In this document: one piece after another, positions 16,232-25,182 of the stretch
Layout: every line of letters begins with the position of its first letter
How positions within the stretch are numbered: position 1 is the first letter of the stretch
Assembly (NCBI GenBank): GCA_900540495.1
Contig: UQGA01000001.1
Coordinates: 178,928-242,927 of the forward strand
Direction of reading: 5' to 3'
DNA length: 64,000 bases
Source of the DNA: an uncultured Eubacteriales bacterium
Lineage (GTDB): Bacteria > Bacillota > Clostridia > Christensenellales > CAG-138
Position numbers and translations under genes: made by a program
The notes under the pieces: model-generated
Told to the model about the DNA's origin: nothing
Database searches by the model: none
What the model saw: only the letters and a program-made list of their open reading frames with translations

Positions 16232-16943
16232 TTTTTGCCTGTGCGCCGCCCGCCGTTCGGCCATGGGAGCCAAGCAGTTCCGGACGCATCGACTGCGTCT
16301 TTTGCAGCGCCTGTGCGCGCCGCCAGGCGGCGATGTTGGCATGGTGCCCGGAGAGCAGCACCTCCGGCACCGCCATGCCGCGAAACACGGCCGGGCGCGT
16401 ATACTGCGGGTATTCGAGCAATCCCTCGCCCGCGTGCGACTCCTCCTCCGCGCTCTCGACGCTGCCGAGCACGCCCGGTACGAACCGGCTCACGCAGTCG
16501 ATGAGCACCATTGCCGGCAGTTCGCCGCCGGTGAGCACATAGTCCCCGATGGAGAGCTCCTCGTCGATGACCGCCGACACGCGCTCGTCCACGCCCTCGT
16601 AGTGCCCGCACAGCAGGATGAGCCGCGGCTCGGCCGCCAGCTCCCGCGCCCGTTCCGGGGTGAGCAGGCGACCGCGCGGCGAAAGCAGGATGCGCCTGCC
16701 GGGGCGCGGGTCGAGCGCGCACACATGCGCCATGCAGTCGAAGATCGGCTGCGCCATCATCACGAGTCCGGCGCCGCCGCCAAACGGATAGTCGTCCGCC
16801 TTGTTGTGCCGGTTGTCGGTATAGGCCCGGATGTCGTGCAGAAAAAACTCCAGCAACCCGGCGTCCGCCGCACGGCCGAGCATGCTCGCGCCCAGCACGC
16901 CGCCGAACATCTCCGGAAAGAGCGTCAGCACGTCAATCCTCAA
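16224..16943 (-). CDS. trmD: tRNA (guanine37-N1)-methyltransferase TrmD
   Basis: SPOUT-class enzyme that forms m1G37 and prevents +1 frameshifting. It has about 239 residues. Motifs: RIDVLTLFPEMF, DNRHNKADDYPFGGGAGLVM, LLCGHYEGVDERV, EELSIGDYVLTGGELPAMVLID and the knot region PQYTRP...VLLSGHHANI. The likely start is TTG at 16943 (MRIDVLTLF), 9 bases past GGGAGG and overlapping the rimM end by 11 bases. The TTG at 16952 overlaps the ribosome binding site and is rejected. It is the last gene of the ylxM-ffh-rpsP-khpA-rimM-trmD operon. Confidence 0.95.
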   Translation of the reverse strand: MRIDVLTLFPEMFGGVLGASMLGRAADAGLLEFFLHDIRAYTDNRHNKADDYPFGGGAGLVMMAQPIFDCMAHVCALDPRPGRRILLSPRGRLLTPERARELAAEPRLILLCGHYEGVDERVSAVIDEELSIGDYVLTGGELPAMVLIDCVSRFVPGVLGSVESAEEESHAGEGLLEYPQYTRPAVFRGMAVPEVLLSGHHANIAAWRRAQALQKTQSMRPELLGSHGRTAGGAQAKKP

Positions 16944-17457
16944 ACAGCCCAACCTCCCTCAATACAGCCGCATCGAACACGATGCGCTTGTGCGCAACGT
17001 CCACCAGCGAGAGCACCCGCTTGAGCGCCGGCACCATGAGCCTGCCGTTCTCAATCTCGTACACGTCGTTGCTGCCGGTCTCCAGCACGTCGGTCACGCG
17101 TCCAAAACGCGCGCCCTCGGTATCGAAGGTTTCGCAGCCAATGAGATCCGCCACAAAATACGTATCCGGCGGCAGCGGGATCGCATGGGCCCGATCCACG
17201 CAGAGGTAGCGCCCGCGCAACGCCTCCGCCGCCTCGCAGGAATCGACCCCGCCGATGTGCAGCACAACCGCATTGGGCAGCAGCCGCACATGGGAAAGCG
17301 CGACGGGGCGATAGCCCCCGCCCCGCTCCTCCAGATACGCTTCCTGCATGCCGCGAAACCGCTCCGGCACATCCGTCGTCGGGATGAGCTTCACGTCGCC
17401 GCGCACGCCATGCGCGCGCACAACCTGCCCAATGCGCAGATATTGCTCGCTGTTCAA
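16933..17457 (-). CDS. rimM: Ribosome maturation factor RimM
   Basis: A 30S assembly factor that binds S19, 174 residues. N-terminal RimM barrel: YLRIGQVVRAHGVRGDVKLIP and a later RGRYLCVD. C-terminal PRC-barrel: YFVADLIGCETFDTEG, GRVTDVLETGSNDVYEI, LMVPALKRVL. The most likely start is the TTG at 17457, which overlaps the khpA stop as TTTGA and has GGTGGAG just upstream. No ATG fits the family N-terminus. It is followed by trmD with an overlap, as in most bacteria. Confidence 0.93.
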   Translation of the reverse strand: MNSEQYLRIGQVVRAHGVRGDVKLIPTTDVPERFRGMQEAYLEERGGGYRPVALSHVRLLPNAVVLHIGGVDSCEAAEALRGRYLCVDRAHAIPLPPDTYFVADLIGCETFDTEGARFGRVTDVLETGSNDVYEIENGRLMVPALKRVLSLVDVAHKRIVFDAAVLREVGLFED

Positions 17458-17681
17458 ACGATCTCCACCATGTACTTGCCGTTGTCCCGTGCGGACGCCG
17501 CCTTGACAACCGTGCGGATGGCCTTGGCAATGCGTCCCTGTTTGCCGATGACCTTGCCCATATCGCCGGGCGCGACGTGGAGCTCGATCACGGTGCAATC
17601 GCCGTCCTGCTTGGTTTCGACCTGCACCGCATCCGGATCGTCCACGAGGCTTTTTGCGATAAACCTGACCAGTTCGTCCAT
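17454..17681 (-). CDS. khpA: KH-domain RNA-binding protein KhpA
   Basis: A 75-residue protein of one KH domain, with the GxxG loop in GKVIGKQGRIAKAIRTVV. KhpA pairs with KhpB (Jag/EloR) in Bacillota and influences cell elongation and RNA metabolism. The ATG at 17681 has GAGGA upstream. It sits between rpsP and rimM, its standard place. Confidence 0.94.
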   Translation of the reverse strand: MDELVRFIAKSLVDDPDAVQVETKQDGDCTVIELHVAPGDMGKVIGKQGRIAKAIRTVVKAASARDNGKYMVEIV

Positions 17682-17692
17682 TCTATGGTTCC

Positions 17693-17935
17693 TCAGTCAA
17701 GCGCGCCGCTCTTCTTGAGCAGAGCCCGGACGGTATCGGTCGGCTGCGCGCCGTTCTTGATCCAGTGCGTCGCGCGCTCGTTGTTCACCTTGAGTTCCGC
17801 CGGATCGGTCAGCGGGTTGTAATAGCCGAGCTCCTCCAAAAACGCGCCGTCGCGCGGGGCACGGGAATCCGCCACGATGATGCGGTAAAAAGGAGCCTTC
17901 TTTGCGCCCATTCTGCGCAGTCTGATCTTCAACAT
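17693..17935 (-). CDS. rpsP: 30S ribosomal protein S16
   Basis: An 80-residue S16 opening MLKIRLRRMGAKKAPFYRI, with VADSRAPRDG, LGYYNPL and KNGAQPTDTVRALL. The ATG at 17935 is preceded by GGAGGAAAAAG. It lies 66 bases downstream of ffh in a gap that holds only a short AACGGCG/CGCCGTT dyad. Confidence 0.97.
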   Translation of the reverse strand: MLKIRLRRMGAKKAPFYRIIVADSRAPRDGAFLEELGYYNPLTDPAELKVNNERATHWIKNGAQPTDTVRALLKKSGALD

Positions 17936-18001
17936 TGTGCTTTTTCCTCCAACTGGTTGTGATGGTGTCTATTTCGAAAACGGCGTCGCCGTTATTCGCG
18001 C

Positions 18002-19339
18002 CTAAAAGCCGAACGGAAAACCGCCACGGCGTCCACGCTTGAAGCGCCCGCCCGCCATCTGCTTCATAAGCTTGCGTGAAGCGGCGAACTGGTTCATCAG
18101 CCGGTTGACCTCCTGCACGCTCGTCCCACTGCCGCGCGCAATGCGCCGGCGGCGGCTGGCGTTGAGAATGTCGGGATTGGCGCGCTCCCGCTTCGTCATG
18201 GAACAGATGATGGCCCGCGTGCGCGCCATGGCCTTCTCATCCACCTGCAGGTTGCCAAGCTGCCCGGCGCTCACCCCCGGCAACATGGCCAGAATATCCT
18301 GCATGGAGCCCATGTTTTTGAGCTGGTCAAGCTGCTCCAGAAAATCGTCCAGCGTGAAGGCGTCCGTTCGGAGTTTGTTGAGCTGTTCGACCGCCTTCTT
18401 CTCGTCAAACGCGGTCTGCGCCTTCTCGATGAGCGACAGCACATCGCCCATGCCGAGGATGCGCGAGGCCATGCGGTCCGGGTGAAAGGTCTCCAGATCG
18501 CCGAGCTTTTCGCCCACGCCGGCGAGCTTGATGGGCTTGCCGGTCACCGCCCGCACCGACAGCGCCGCGCCGCCGCGGGTATCGCCGTCGAGCTTGGTGA
18601 GCACCACGCCGCTGAGCTCCACGGTCTCGTTGAAGGTCCTGGCGACGTTCACCGCGTCCTGGCCGGTCATGGCGTCCACGACCAGCAGGACCTCGCTGGG
18701 GTTCACTGCGTTGCGGATGCGCCCCAGCTCGTCCATCATGTCCGCATCGATGTGCAGCCGGCCCGCCGTATCGATGATCAGCACGTCGCAAAAGTCGTGC
18801 CGCGCCTTCTCCACGGCCAGTCGTGCCGTCTCCACCGGATCGGCCTGCCCCCGTTCAAACACGGGTACGCCCGCCTGCGCGCCCACAATCCGCAGCTGGT
18901 CGATCGCCGCCGGGCGATAGATGTCGCAAGCGGCGAGCATGGGCGTTTTGCCGTACTGCTTTTTGAGCATCAGCGCCAGCTTGCCGCACATGGTCGTCTT
19001 CCCGGCGCCCTGCAAGCCGGCCATCAGAAAGACCGCCGGCTTCACGCTGCCAAACTCGAGCCGCGCGCTGCCGCCGCCCATGAGCTTTGTCAGCTCCTCG
19101 TTCACGATCTTGATCACCTGCTGCCCCGGCGTGAGGCTCTCAAGCACCTCCGCCCCGACAGCCCGATCGGTCACCGTCTTCACAAAGTCCTTGACGACGA
19201 GAAAGTTGACATCCGCCTCGAGCAGCGCAAGTCGGATTTCGCGCATCGCGTCGCGCACGTCCTTCTCGCTCAGCTTGCCGCGGCCGGTGAGCTTTTTGAA
19301 TACGCCCTGCAGTTTTGCCGAAATGCCCTCAAACGCCAT
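18002..19339 (-). CDS. ffh: Signal recognition particle protein Ffh (SRP54)
   Basis: A 445-residue SRP GTPase. N domain MAFEGISAKLQGVFKKLTGRG, G domain with GLQGAGKTT near residue 110, DTAGRLHID, TKLDGDTRGGAAL and GVGEKLGDLE. The methionine-rich M domain (residues about 300-445) has the RNA-binding core SMTKRERANPDIL...RRRRIARGSGTSVQEVNRL. Ffh targets nascent membrane proteins to FtsY, encoded just upstream. The ATG at 19339 overlaps the end of ylxM by 11 bases. The C-terminus ends in a Gly/Arg/Phe tail. Confidence 0.98.
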   Translation of the reverse strand: MAFEGISAKLQGVFKKLTGRGKLSEKDVRDAMREIRLALLEADVNFLVVKDFVKTVTDRAVGAEVLESLTPGQQVIKIVNEELTKLMGGGSARLEFGSVKPAVFLMAGLQGAGKTTMCGKLALMLKKQYGKTPMLAACDIYRPAAIDQLRIVGAQAGVPVFERGQADPVETARLAVEKARHDFCDVLIIDTAGRLHIDADMMDELGRIRNAVNPSEVLLVVDAMTGQDAVNVARTFNETVELSGVVLTKLDGDTRGGAALSVRAVTGKPIKLAGVGEKLGDLETFHPDRMASRILGMGDVLSLIEKAQTAFDEKKAVEQLNKLRTDAFTLDDFLEQLDQLKNMGSMQDILAMLPGVSAGQLGNLQVDEKAMARTRAIICSMTKRERANPDILNASRRRRIARGSGTSVQEVNRLMNQFAASRKLMKQMAGGRFKRGRRGGFPFGF

Positions 19340-19685
19340 CGTCGTCCTCCAGTATTGCGGCCGCCCGCCGCAGTCCCTCCAGCAGCGCCGCGCGCTGCGC
19401 CATATCCGCCGGCAATGTGTCTGCAACGCCGCGCAGGGCGCGAAGCTGCGCCTCGAGCCGCTGCGTGAGGCGCAACAGCCCCAGCTTCTGCTCCATCGCG
19501 CGCAACTGCCGTTCCGCGCGGACGATCCCGTCCCGCACGCCCTGCCGGGAGATGCCCTCGCGCTCGGCGATTTCGCCAAGGGAGAGGTTTTCGTTGGCAT
19601 AGGCGTCCACCAGCGCGCGTTGCCGCCCGGTAAGAAGCGCGCCGTAAAAGTCCAGCAGGCGCCCCAGTTCGATCACACGGTCCAT
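19329..19685 (-). CDS. ylxM: YlxM/p13-like putative SRP-operon DNA-binding protein
   Basis: A 118-residue protein of the YlxM family, almost always encoded directly before ffh. It opens LGRLLDFYGALLTGRQRALVD, and its helix-turn-helix is LSLGEIAEREGISRQGVRDGI, resembling sigma-factor region 4. The C-terminal half is coiled-coil-like. The exact function is not established; regulation of SRP components has been proposed. The ATG at 19685 has GGGAGG upstream. It is the first gene of the operon, read from the promoter at 19727-19754. Confidence 0.92.
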   Translation of the reverse strand: MDRVIELGRLLDFYGALLTGRQRALVDAYANENLSLGEIAEREGISRQGVRDGIVRAERQLRAMEQKLGLLRLTQRLEAQLRALRGVADTLPADMAQRAALLEGLRRAAAILEDDDGV

Positions 19686-19697
19686 TGCGGCCTCCCT

Positions 19698-19717
19698 GTA
19701 AAGGTAAATGCCTTTAC
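19698..19717 (-). repeat. Perfect inverted repeat between the ylxM promoter and ribosome binding site
   Basis: GTAAAGG-six bases-CCTTTAC lies at the predicted start of the transcript and ends within a few bases of the ylxM ribosome binding site. It could be an operator or a 5' RNA hairpin. Confidence 0.5.
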
Positions 19718-19726
19718 ACTTAGGAT

Positions 19727-19754
19727 ATTATAAGGGTTTCGCCGCAAATGTCAA
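19727..19754 (-). promoter_or_regulatory. Consensus sigma-A promoter of the ylxM-ffh-rpsP-khpA-rimM-trmD operon
   Basis: Minus strand TTGACA (19749-19754), 16-base spacer, TATAAT (19727-19732). Both hexamers are perfect, about 40 bases upstream of the ylxM ATG. Confidence 0.85.
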
Positions 19755-19818
19755 GCGGAAACCGCATATTTGCCGCAAACGGCGGAAAGAAGCCGCCCCA
19801 AACCGCACGCCGGCCATG

Positions 19819-19851
19819 AAAACGGCGTGGCGGCAACCCCCGCCACGCCGT
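19819..19851 (-). terminator. Intrinsic terminator after ftsY
   Basis: A perfect 12-bp stem ACGGCGTGGCGG/CCGCCACGCCGT with a six-base loop, ending in TTTT on the minus strand, 16 bases after the ftsY stop. It closes the rpmF-plsX-acpP-rnc-smc-ftsY operon. Confidence 0.8.
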
Positions 19852-19867
19852 CCGGATGGACGATCGT

Positions 19868-20776
19868 TCAAAACAGAGCGGCGGCAAACGCATCCGGGTC
19901 GAACGGGCGCAGATCGTCGATCTGTTCGCCCACGCCCACGAAGCGCACCGGCAGGCCGAGCGCATCGGCAACCGCCACAACCACGCCGCCCTTGGCCGTG
20001 CCGTCAAGTTTGGTAAGGATCACGCCGGTCAGCCCCGCCGCCTCCGCAAAGCCGCGCGCCTGCGCGACGGCGTTCTGCCCCGTGGTCGCGTCGAGCACGA
20101 GCAGCGTTTCACACGGCACGTCCGGCAGCTCGCGGCCGATGACGCGGCGCATCTTGGCCAGCTCGTTCATCAGGTTGGACCGGTTGTGCAGACGCCCCGC
20201 CGTATCGCAGATGAGCAGGTCGCACCCCTTTGCCCGGCCGGAGGCGATTGCGTCGAACACGACGGCGGAGGGGTCCGCCCCTTCTCCATGGCGCACCATC
20301 GGCACATCCGCGCGGCGCGCCCACTCGCCGAGCTGTTCGGCGGCGGCGGCCCGGAACGTATCGCCTGCGGCGAGCATGGGGCGGCGCCCCTGCTCCCGGT
20401 AGCAATGCGCGATCTTGCCAATGGACGTCGTCTTGCCCACGCCGTTGACCCCCACGATGAGCAACGCCGCAGGCCCGGCATCCGCGGCAAACGGCGCCGC
20501 CGGGCGGACGGCGTCTGCCACGAGCCGGATGAGCGCTTCGCGCGCGGCGGGGCGTTCAACGATGTGCGCCTCCTTCACCAGCCCGCGCAGCGCGTCGAGC
20601 AGTTTTTCGGCCGTGTCCATGCCCATGTCGGCAAGGATCATGCCCTCCTCCAGCTCCTCAAAGAACGCCTCGTTCACGCGCTCGTCCGCGCGGAACAGGC
20701 CGGAAAATACGCCCTCGCGCGTGCGGCCCAGGCCCGCGCGCAGTTTCTCAAAAAACGACTTTTTTCCCTGCTCCAT
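19868..20776 (-). CDS. ftsY: Signal recognition particle receptor FtsY
   Basis: The SRP receptor GTPase, 302 residues, in the short form typical of Gram-positives (no long acidic A domain). N domain RTREGVFSGLFR, G domain with GVNGVGKTTSIGKIA near residue 112, AAGDTFRAAAAEQL, DTAGRLHN, LDATTGQNAV, TKLDGTAKGGVV and GVGEQIDDLRPFD. The ATG at 20776 was chosen because GGAGGAAG lies 4 bases upstream; longer forms extend into the smc overlap region without a site. It follows smc by 44 bases. Confidence 0.97.
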   Translation of the reverse strand: MEQGKKSFFEKLRAGLGRTREGVFSGLFRADERVNEAFFEELEEGMILADMGMDTAEKLLDALRGLVKEAHIVERPAAREALIRLVADAVRPAAPFAADAGPAALLIVGVNGVGKTTSIGKIAHCYREQGRRPMLAAGDTFRAAAAEQLGEWARRADVPMVRHGEGADPSAVVFDAIASGRAKGCDLLICDTAGRLHNRSNLMNELAKMRRVIGRELPDVPCETLLVLDATTGQNAVAQARGFAEAAGLTGVILTKLDGTAKGGVVVAVADALGLPVRFVGVGEQIDDLRPFDPDAFAAALF

Positions 20777-20820
20777 GTCTTCCTCCGCCGCCAGACCGGC
20801 GGTCCGTTCCGTTTGCCCGT

Positions 20821-23800
20821 TCAGCCGGCTGCCTCGCCGAAGCGCGCGGAGACGATCTTGCTGACGCCGCGCTCCTCCATCGAGACCCCATAGAGCGAAT
20901 CGCAAACCTCCATGCTCCCCTTGCGGTGCGTGATGAGGATGAACTGCGTTTCGCCGGAATACGATTTGAGATACTCCGCAAACCGCGAAACGTTGACCTC
21001 GTCGAGCGAGGACTCGATCTCGTCAAGAATACAGAAGGCGGGCGGTTTGAGTTGCAGCATCGCAAACAGCAGCGCAATGGTCGTCAGCGCCCGCTCGCCG
21101 CCGGACAGGAGCGAGAGCAACTGCAGCTTCTTGCCCGGCGGCTGCGCGATGATGTCGATGTCGCAGCCGAGCACGTCGCTGCGGTCCGCAAGGCGCAGCT
21201 CCGCATGGCCGCCGCCGAACAGCTCGGCAAACACGCGCCCGAAATTCTCCTGAATGGCGTTGAACTGCCGCTCAAACTCGTTCTGCATGGTCCCGGTCAA
21301 CTCCGCGATGAGCGTTTCCAGATCCTCCTTGGCATGGCGCAGATCCGCGCACTGGCCCGAGAGCGCCTCGTGCCGCTCGGATACAGCGCGATAGTCCTCA
21401 ATGGAGGAAAGGTTCACATCGCCCATCTCGCGCAACTCCTCCCGGATCGCACGCACGCGCGCGCCGGCAGGGCCGACGGCGATCTCGTGTTGCAGGGGAA
21501 GCGCGTTTTCATAGGTGAGCTCATACTCCTCCCAGATGCGGTCCTGCATGGCGGCAAGCTCCATCTCGCTGCGGCTCTTCTGCAGCTCCTGCCGGTGCCT
21601 GCGCTCACCCACATCGCGCAACGATTCGAGCGCCTGCTCGCGCCGCTGCCGGAGCTCGGAGAGCGACTCGGCGCAGGCCGCGCGCTCCTCCTCCAGCCTG
21701 CGCTGGGCTTCCTTCTGTTCGCCCGTTTCCCGCTGCTCCCGCTGCACGCTCCGCTGCATCGCGGCCAGGCGCTCCTCCATCTCCCGGAGCTGCCCGTCCG
21801 CGCGGGCAATCGCCCCATCATGCCGCTCGATCTCGCGGCAGGCATCCCCGTGTTCGGCGGTCAGGCGCCGCCGCTCCGCTTCCACGGCGTCCTGCTCCTT
21901 CTGCAGCGCCACCAGCCGCACCTTCTGGGCGGTCAGTTCCTGCGAAGCCGCCTCGCGCGCGGCGCGCTTCTGCGTCAGCGCCGCCTGCGCGCGCTGCACA
22001 TCCTCGCGGGACGCCGCATTGCCGGATTCGATATCGTGCTGCAGCGCCGTCGCTTCCTCGCGCTGGCGGCCGATATCCGCAAGGTTCTCCACAAGCTGCT
22101 GCAACTCCAGCTCCAGCCGGTCGCCCTGCTCGCCGCTGCGCTCGCAATCGCGCGCTATGATATCCAGTTTTTCGCTCTGCCGCGTAAGCGCCAGCTCCCG
22201 CTCGTGCAGTTCCGTGCGGAACGCCTCCGCCTGCATCTCCGCAAGCAGCATTTCCCTGCCCAGCGCATCTGCCGATGCGGCGAGCGCCTTGAGCTGCTTC
22301 TCCTTCTCGGACAGCGTCTGTTGCAACTCCTTGAGTTCCCGCTCGCGCCCGAGCAGGGACAGGGTGCGCTTCTGCCGGCTGCCGCCGCTCATGGCGCCGC
22401 CGGTGCTGATGATGTCGCCCTCCAGCGTGGCGATATGAACTGCGCCGCCGGTCCGCTTCTTGAGCGCAATGCCCGCCGCAAGATCCTCCACGATGGCCGT
22501 CCGGCCCAGCAGGTATTCCAGCACCGGGCGCATGGGGGCGTCGCAATCGACCAGTTCCGATGCAAGCCCCAGGCAGCCCTCCGCATGCAACTGCGCGCGC
22601 TCGCGCTCGCCCAGCGGCGTGCTGTGCAGCAGCGCCACCGGCAACAGCGTGGCGCGCCCGTAATCCTTGCGGCGCAGGTATTCGATCACATAGCGCGCAT
22701 CCTCCGCCGTCGGGGTAACGATGTTCTGCAGGGAGGACCCGAGCGCCATCGTCACCGCCGTTTCAAAACGCTTCGGCACCCGGATGAGTTCCGCAACCAC
22801 GCCGATGATGGATGCGGCAAGGCGGTCGTCGCGCGCCGCATCGTCCATGATGTTGCGGATGCTCGCATAATATCCCTCGCGCGAACGCACCATCTCCTGC
22901 AGCAGGCGCAGCCGCGAGCGCACGCTGCCCAGCTCCTGCTCCAGCGCATGCCGGGCCTCCACCGTTTCGGCGTGCCGGCCGGCCAGCGACGCACGGTTCT
23001 GCTGCGCCTCGTCGAGATGTGCCGCCGCTTCGTCGCGCGCGGCGGTCAACGCGGCAAGCGCATCCTGCGCCTCCCTTCGCTCGGCCTCCAGCGCGTCGGC
23101 CTCGTCCGTCCGCTCCTGCTGGCGCTTGCGGATCTCCTCCATGCGCTCGGCAAGGGCGGCGGCCATCGCGTCAAAGCGGGACAGACCGCTCTTGGCGTCG
23201 GCCAGGCGGTTCATCGCCTCCATGATCGCATTCTTCTGCTCCTCGAGCGCGCGTTCGGCTTCGGCAAGCGCCGCATCCTGCGCGGCAAGCGCGGCCTCCG
23301 CTGCCGCCACATCGCGCGCAAGCTGCGCATGGGCGGCGGCCGCCGCCTCATCGGACGACATGCCGGCAAGCGTCGCCGCCAGCTCGTCCCGCCGGGCCGT
23401 CATCTCGTCCCGCGCGCGCGCCGCCCCCTCGCGCTCGGCCTGCATGTGTTCGCGGCGCTCCAGCAGCACGTTGTATTCGCCCACGTGCGCTTCCACGCCG
23501 GAAAGCGCGGCGATGAGCGCGTTCTGCTGCTGCATGAGCGCGGCGTCCATCTCCGACAAACGCTGCTCGAGCGCAGCCGTCTCCTCCTGCAATTCGTCGG
23601 AGAGCGCCTCGTCGCGCGCCTGTTCCGCCGACAGGGCCGCCAGCGTTTCGCCAAGCGCGGCAAGGCGCTCCTGCGCGCGCGAATACTGGTGCAGGAACAG
23701 GTTGATCTCAAGGTCGCGCAGCTCGTCCCGCAGCTTCAGGTAAGCCCGCGCGGCGGCGCTCTGCTGCTCAAGCGGCGCAAGCCGGTCGGTCAGTTCCGAC

Positions 23801-24384
23801 AGGATGTCCTCCAGCCGCTCCAGATTCTTCTCCGTATGCTCGAGCTTGCGGACCGCCTCCTCCTTGCGCACGCGATAGCGCATGACGCCGGCCGCCTCCT
23901 CGAGCGCGGCGCGCCGCTCGTTCGATTTGTTGGACAGGATCTCATCCACGCGTCCCTGCCCGATGATGGAATATCCGTCCCGGCCAACGCCGGTGTCCCG
24001 GAACAGCTCGACGATATCCTTCAGCCGGCAGGCGTTGCGGTTGATGCAGTACTCGCTCTCGCCGCTGCGGTACACGCGGCGCGTGACGGCCACCTCGGCA
24101 TACGGCACGTTGAGCTTGCCGTCGCCGTTGTCGAACGTAAGCGTCACCTCGCAAAACGCCTGCGCACGGCGCTGCTGCGTGCCGCTGAAAATCACGTCCT
24201 CCATGCGCGTACCGCGAAGAGCGCGCGCATTCTGCTCGCCCAGCACCCAGCGCACCGCATCCGCGATGTTGCTCTTGCCGCTGCCATTGGGGCCGATCAC
24301 CGCCGTAATGCCGTCGCCAAATACCAGCTCCGTCCTTCTGGCGAAGGACTTGAACCCGTTGATCTCCAGTTTTGTCAGCCGCAT
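20821..24384 (-). CDS. smc: Chromosome segregation ATPase SMC
   Basis: A 1187-residue SMC, which with ScpA and ScpB compacts and segregates the chromosome. The N-terminal head has Walker A GPNGSGKSNIADAVRWVLGEQ. Long coiled coils span residues about 170-500 and 680-1020, flanking a hinge (VIEYLRRKDYGRATLLPV...GGAVHIATLEGDIISTGGAMSGGS). The C-terminal head has signature LLSGGERALTTIALLFA and Walker B AFCILDEIESSLDE. The ATG at 24384 has GGAGGATG upstream and overlaps rnc by 10 bases. The rnc-smc-ftsY order is the Bacillota norm. The dense coiled-coil coding leaves very long antisense open frames that are not genes. Confidence 0.98.
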   Translation of the reverse strand: MRLTKLEINGFKSFARRTELVFGDGITAVIGPNGSGKSNIADAVRWVLGEQNARALRGTRMEDVIFSGTQQRRAQAFCEVTLTFDNGDGKLNVPYAEVAVTRRVYRSGESEYCINRNACRLKDIVELFRDTGVGRDGYSIIGQGRVDEILSNKSNERRAALEEAAGVMRYRVRKEEAVRKLEHTEKNLERLEDILSELTDRLAPLEQQSAAARAYLKLRDELRDLEINLFLHQYSRAQERLAALGETLAALSAEQARDEALSDELQEETAALEQRLSEMDAALMQQQNALIAALSGVEAHVGEYNVLLERREHMQAEREGAARARDEMTARRDELAATLAGMSSDEAAAAAHAQLARDVAAAEAALAAQDAALAEAERALEEQKNAIMEAMNRLADAKSGLSRFDAMAAALAERMEEIRKRQQERTDEADALEAERREAQDALAALTAARDEAAAHLDEAQQNRASLAGRHAETVEARHALEQELGSVRSRLRLLQEMVRSREGYYASIRNIMDDAARDDRLAASIIGVVAELIRVPKRFETAVTMALGSSLQNIVTPTAEDARYVIEYLRRKDYGRATLLPVALLHSTPLGERERAQLHAEGCLGLASELVDCDAPMRPVLEYLLGRTAIVEDLAAGIALKKRTGGAVHIATLEGDIISTGGAMSGGSRQKRTLSLLGRERELKELQQTLSEKEKQLKALAASADALGREMLLAEMQAEAFRTELHERELALTRQSEKLDIIARDCERSGEQGDRLELELQQLVENLADIGRQREEATALQHDIESGNAASREDVQRAQAALTQKRAAREAASQELTAQKVRLVALQKEQDAVEAERRRLTAEHGDACREIERHDGAIARADGQLREMEERLAAMQRSVQREQRETGEQKEAQRRLEEERAACAESLSELRQRREQALESLRDVGERRHRQELQKSRSEMELAAMQDRIWEEYELTYENALPLQHEIAVGPAGARVRAIREELREMGDVNLSSIEDYRAVSERHEALSGQCADLRHAKEDLETLIAELTGTMQNEFERQFNAIQENFGRVFAELFGGGHAELRLADRSDVLGCDIDIIAQPPGKKLQLLSLLSGGERALTTIALLFAMLQLKPPAFCILDEIESSLDEVNVSRFAEYLKSYSGETQFILITHRKGSMEVCDSLYGVSMEERGVSKIVSARFGEAAG

Positions 24385-25112
24385 GGCGCATCCTCCCCCG
24401 CCTCCGACGCTTCTCCACGCGCCAATGCCTGCAGCGCCCGCTCGGCCGCCTGCTGGCCGGCGCTCTGCTTGGTCCCGCCCTCGCCGCGACCGATCTCACG
24501 CTCGCCGAGCAGCACGCGCATGGTAAAGGCCTTGCTGTGATCCGGCCCGGCCGCGGCGACGAGCTCGTACCGGAGCTTGCCGATATGCCGTTTTTGCACG
24601 TATTCCTGCAGGCGGGTTTTGAAATCCCGATCCTGTGCAGCCACGGCCTCGCGTTCGAGATGCCGTACGATATGTTCGTTGACAAACGCGCGCGCACACG
24701 GCAGCCCGCCGTCCAGATACACCGCGCCGATGAGCGCCTCCAGCGCATCGGACACGACGGACGGCTTGTCGCGCCCGCCGGACCGTTCCTCGCCGTGGCC
24801 CAGCCGCAACGCATCCGCAAGGCCGATATGCTGCGCCGCAAGGAACAGCGCGCTCTCACACACGAGCCGCGCGCGGCGGCGCGTCATCGCACCCTCATCC
24901 ATGGCGGGCGTGGCGGCATACAGCCGTTCGCTCACACAGAGCTCCAGCACCGCGTCCCCCAGGAACTCGAGCCGCTCGTTGTGCGCGGCGCTCTCGCCAT
25001 CGCCCTTGACAAAGGACGAATGCGTCAACGCCGTCATCAACAGCTGGATGTCGCCAAATGAATACCCGATCCCCCGTTGCACGCGCTCCAGCAGCTCTTC
25101 CCAATGCTCCAA
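24375..25112 (-). CDS. rnc: Ribonuclease III
   Basis: Double-strand-specific endoribonuclease, 245 residues. RNase III domain: LLMTALTHSSFVKG, the catalytic signature NERLEFLGDAVLEL and DALEALIGAVYLDGG. The C-terminal dsRNA-binding domain spans residues about 170-240 (FKTRLQEYVQKR, GGTKQSAGQQAAERAL). The best start is TTG at 25112 (MEHWEELLERVQRGIGY), with GGGGAGGG about 6 bases upstream. The frame stays open further up, but upstream codons lie in the acpP terminator and lack a site. Confidence 0.96.
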   Translation of the reverse strand: MEHWEELLERVQRGIGYSFGDIQLLMTALTHSSFVKGDGESAAHNERLEFLGDAVLELCVSERLYAATPAMDEGAMTRRRARLVCESALFLAAQHIGLADALRLGHGEERSGGRDKPSVVSDALEALIGAVYLDGGLPCARAFVNEHIVRHLEREAVAAQDRDFKTRLQEYVQKRHIGKLRYELVAAAGPDHSKAFTMRVLLGEREIGRGEGGTKQSAGQQAAERALQALARGEASEAGEDAPCG

Positions 25113-25135
25113 ACCGATTCCCTCCCCATTCTGTG

Positions 25136-25164
25136 AAAACGCCCGCACCGATTGGATGCGGGCG
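25136..25164 (-). terminator. Hairpin terminator/attenuator between acpP and rnc
   Basis: An 8-bp stem CGCCCGCA/TGCGGGCG followed by TTTT on the minus strand, 19 bases after the acpP stop. It likely limits read-through into rnc-smc-ftsY so that acyl carrier protein is the most abundant product. Confidence 0.7.
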
Positions 25165-25182
25165 TCCCGTCTAAGCAACTGC

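Noticed and set aside
20926..24540. Plus-strand open frame (1204 codons) opposite smc
   Set aside because: Coiled-coil coding in smc removes stop codons on the complementary strand; the product is Leu/Arg/His-rich without a start signal.
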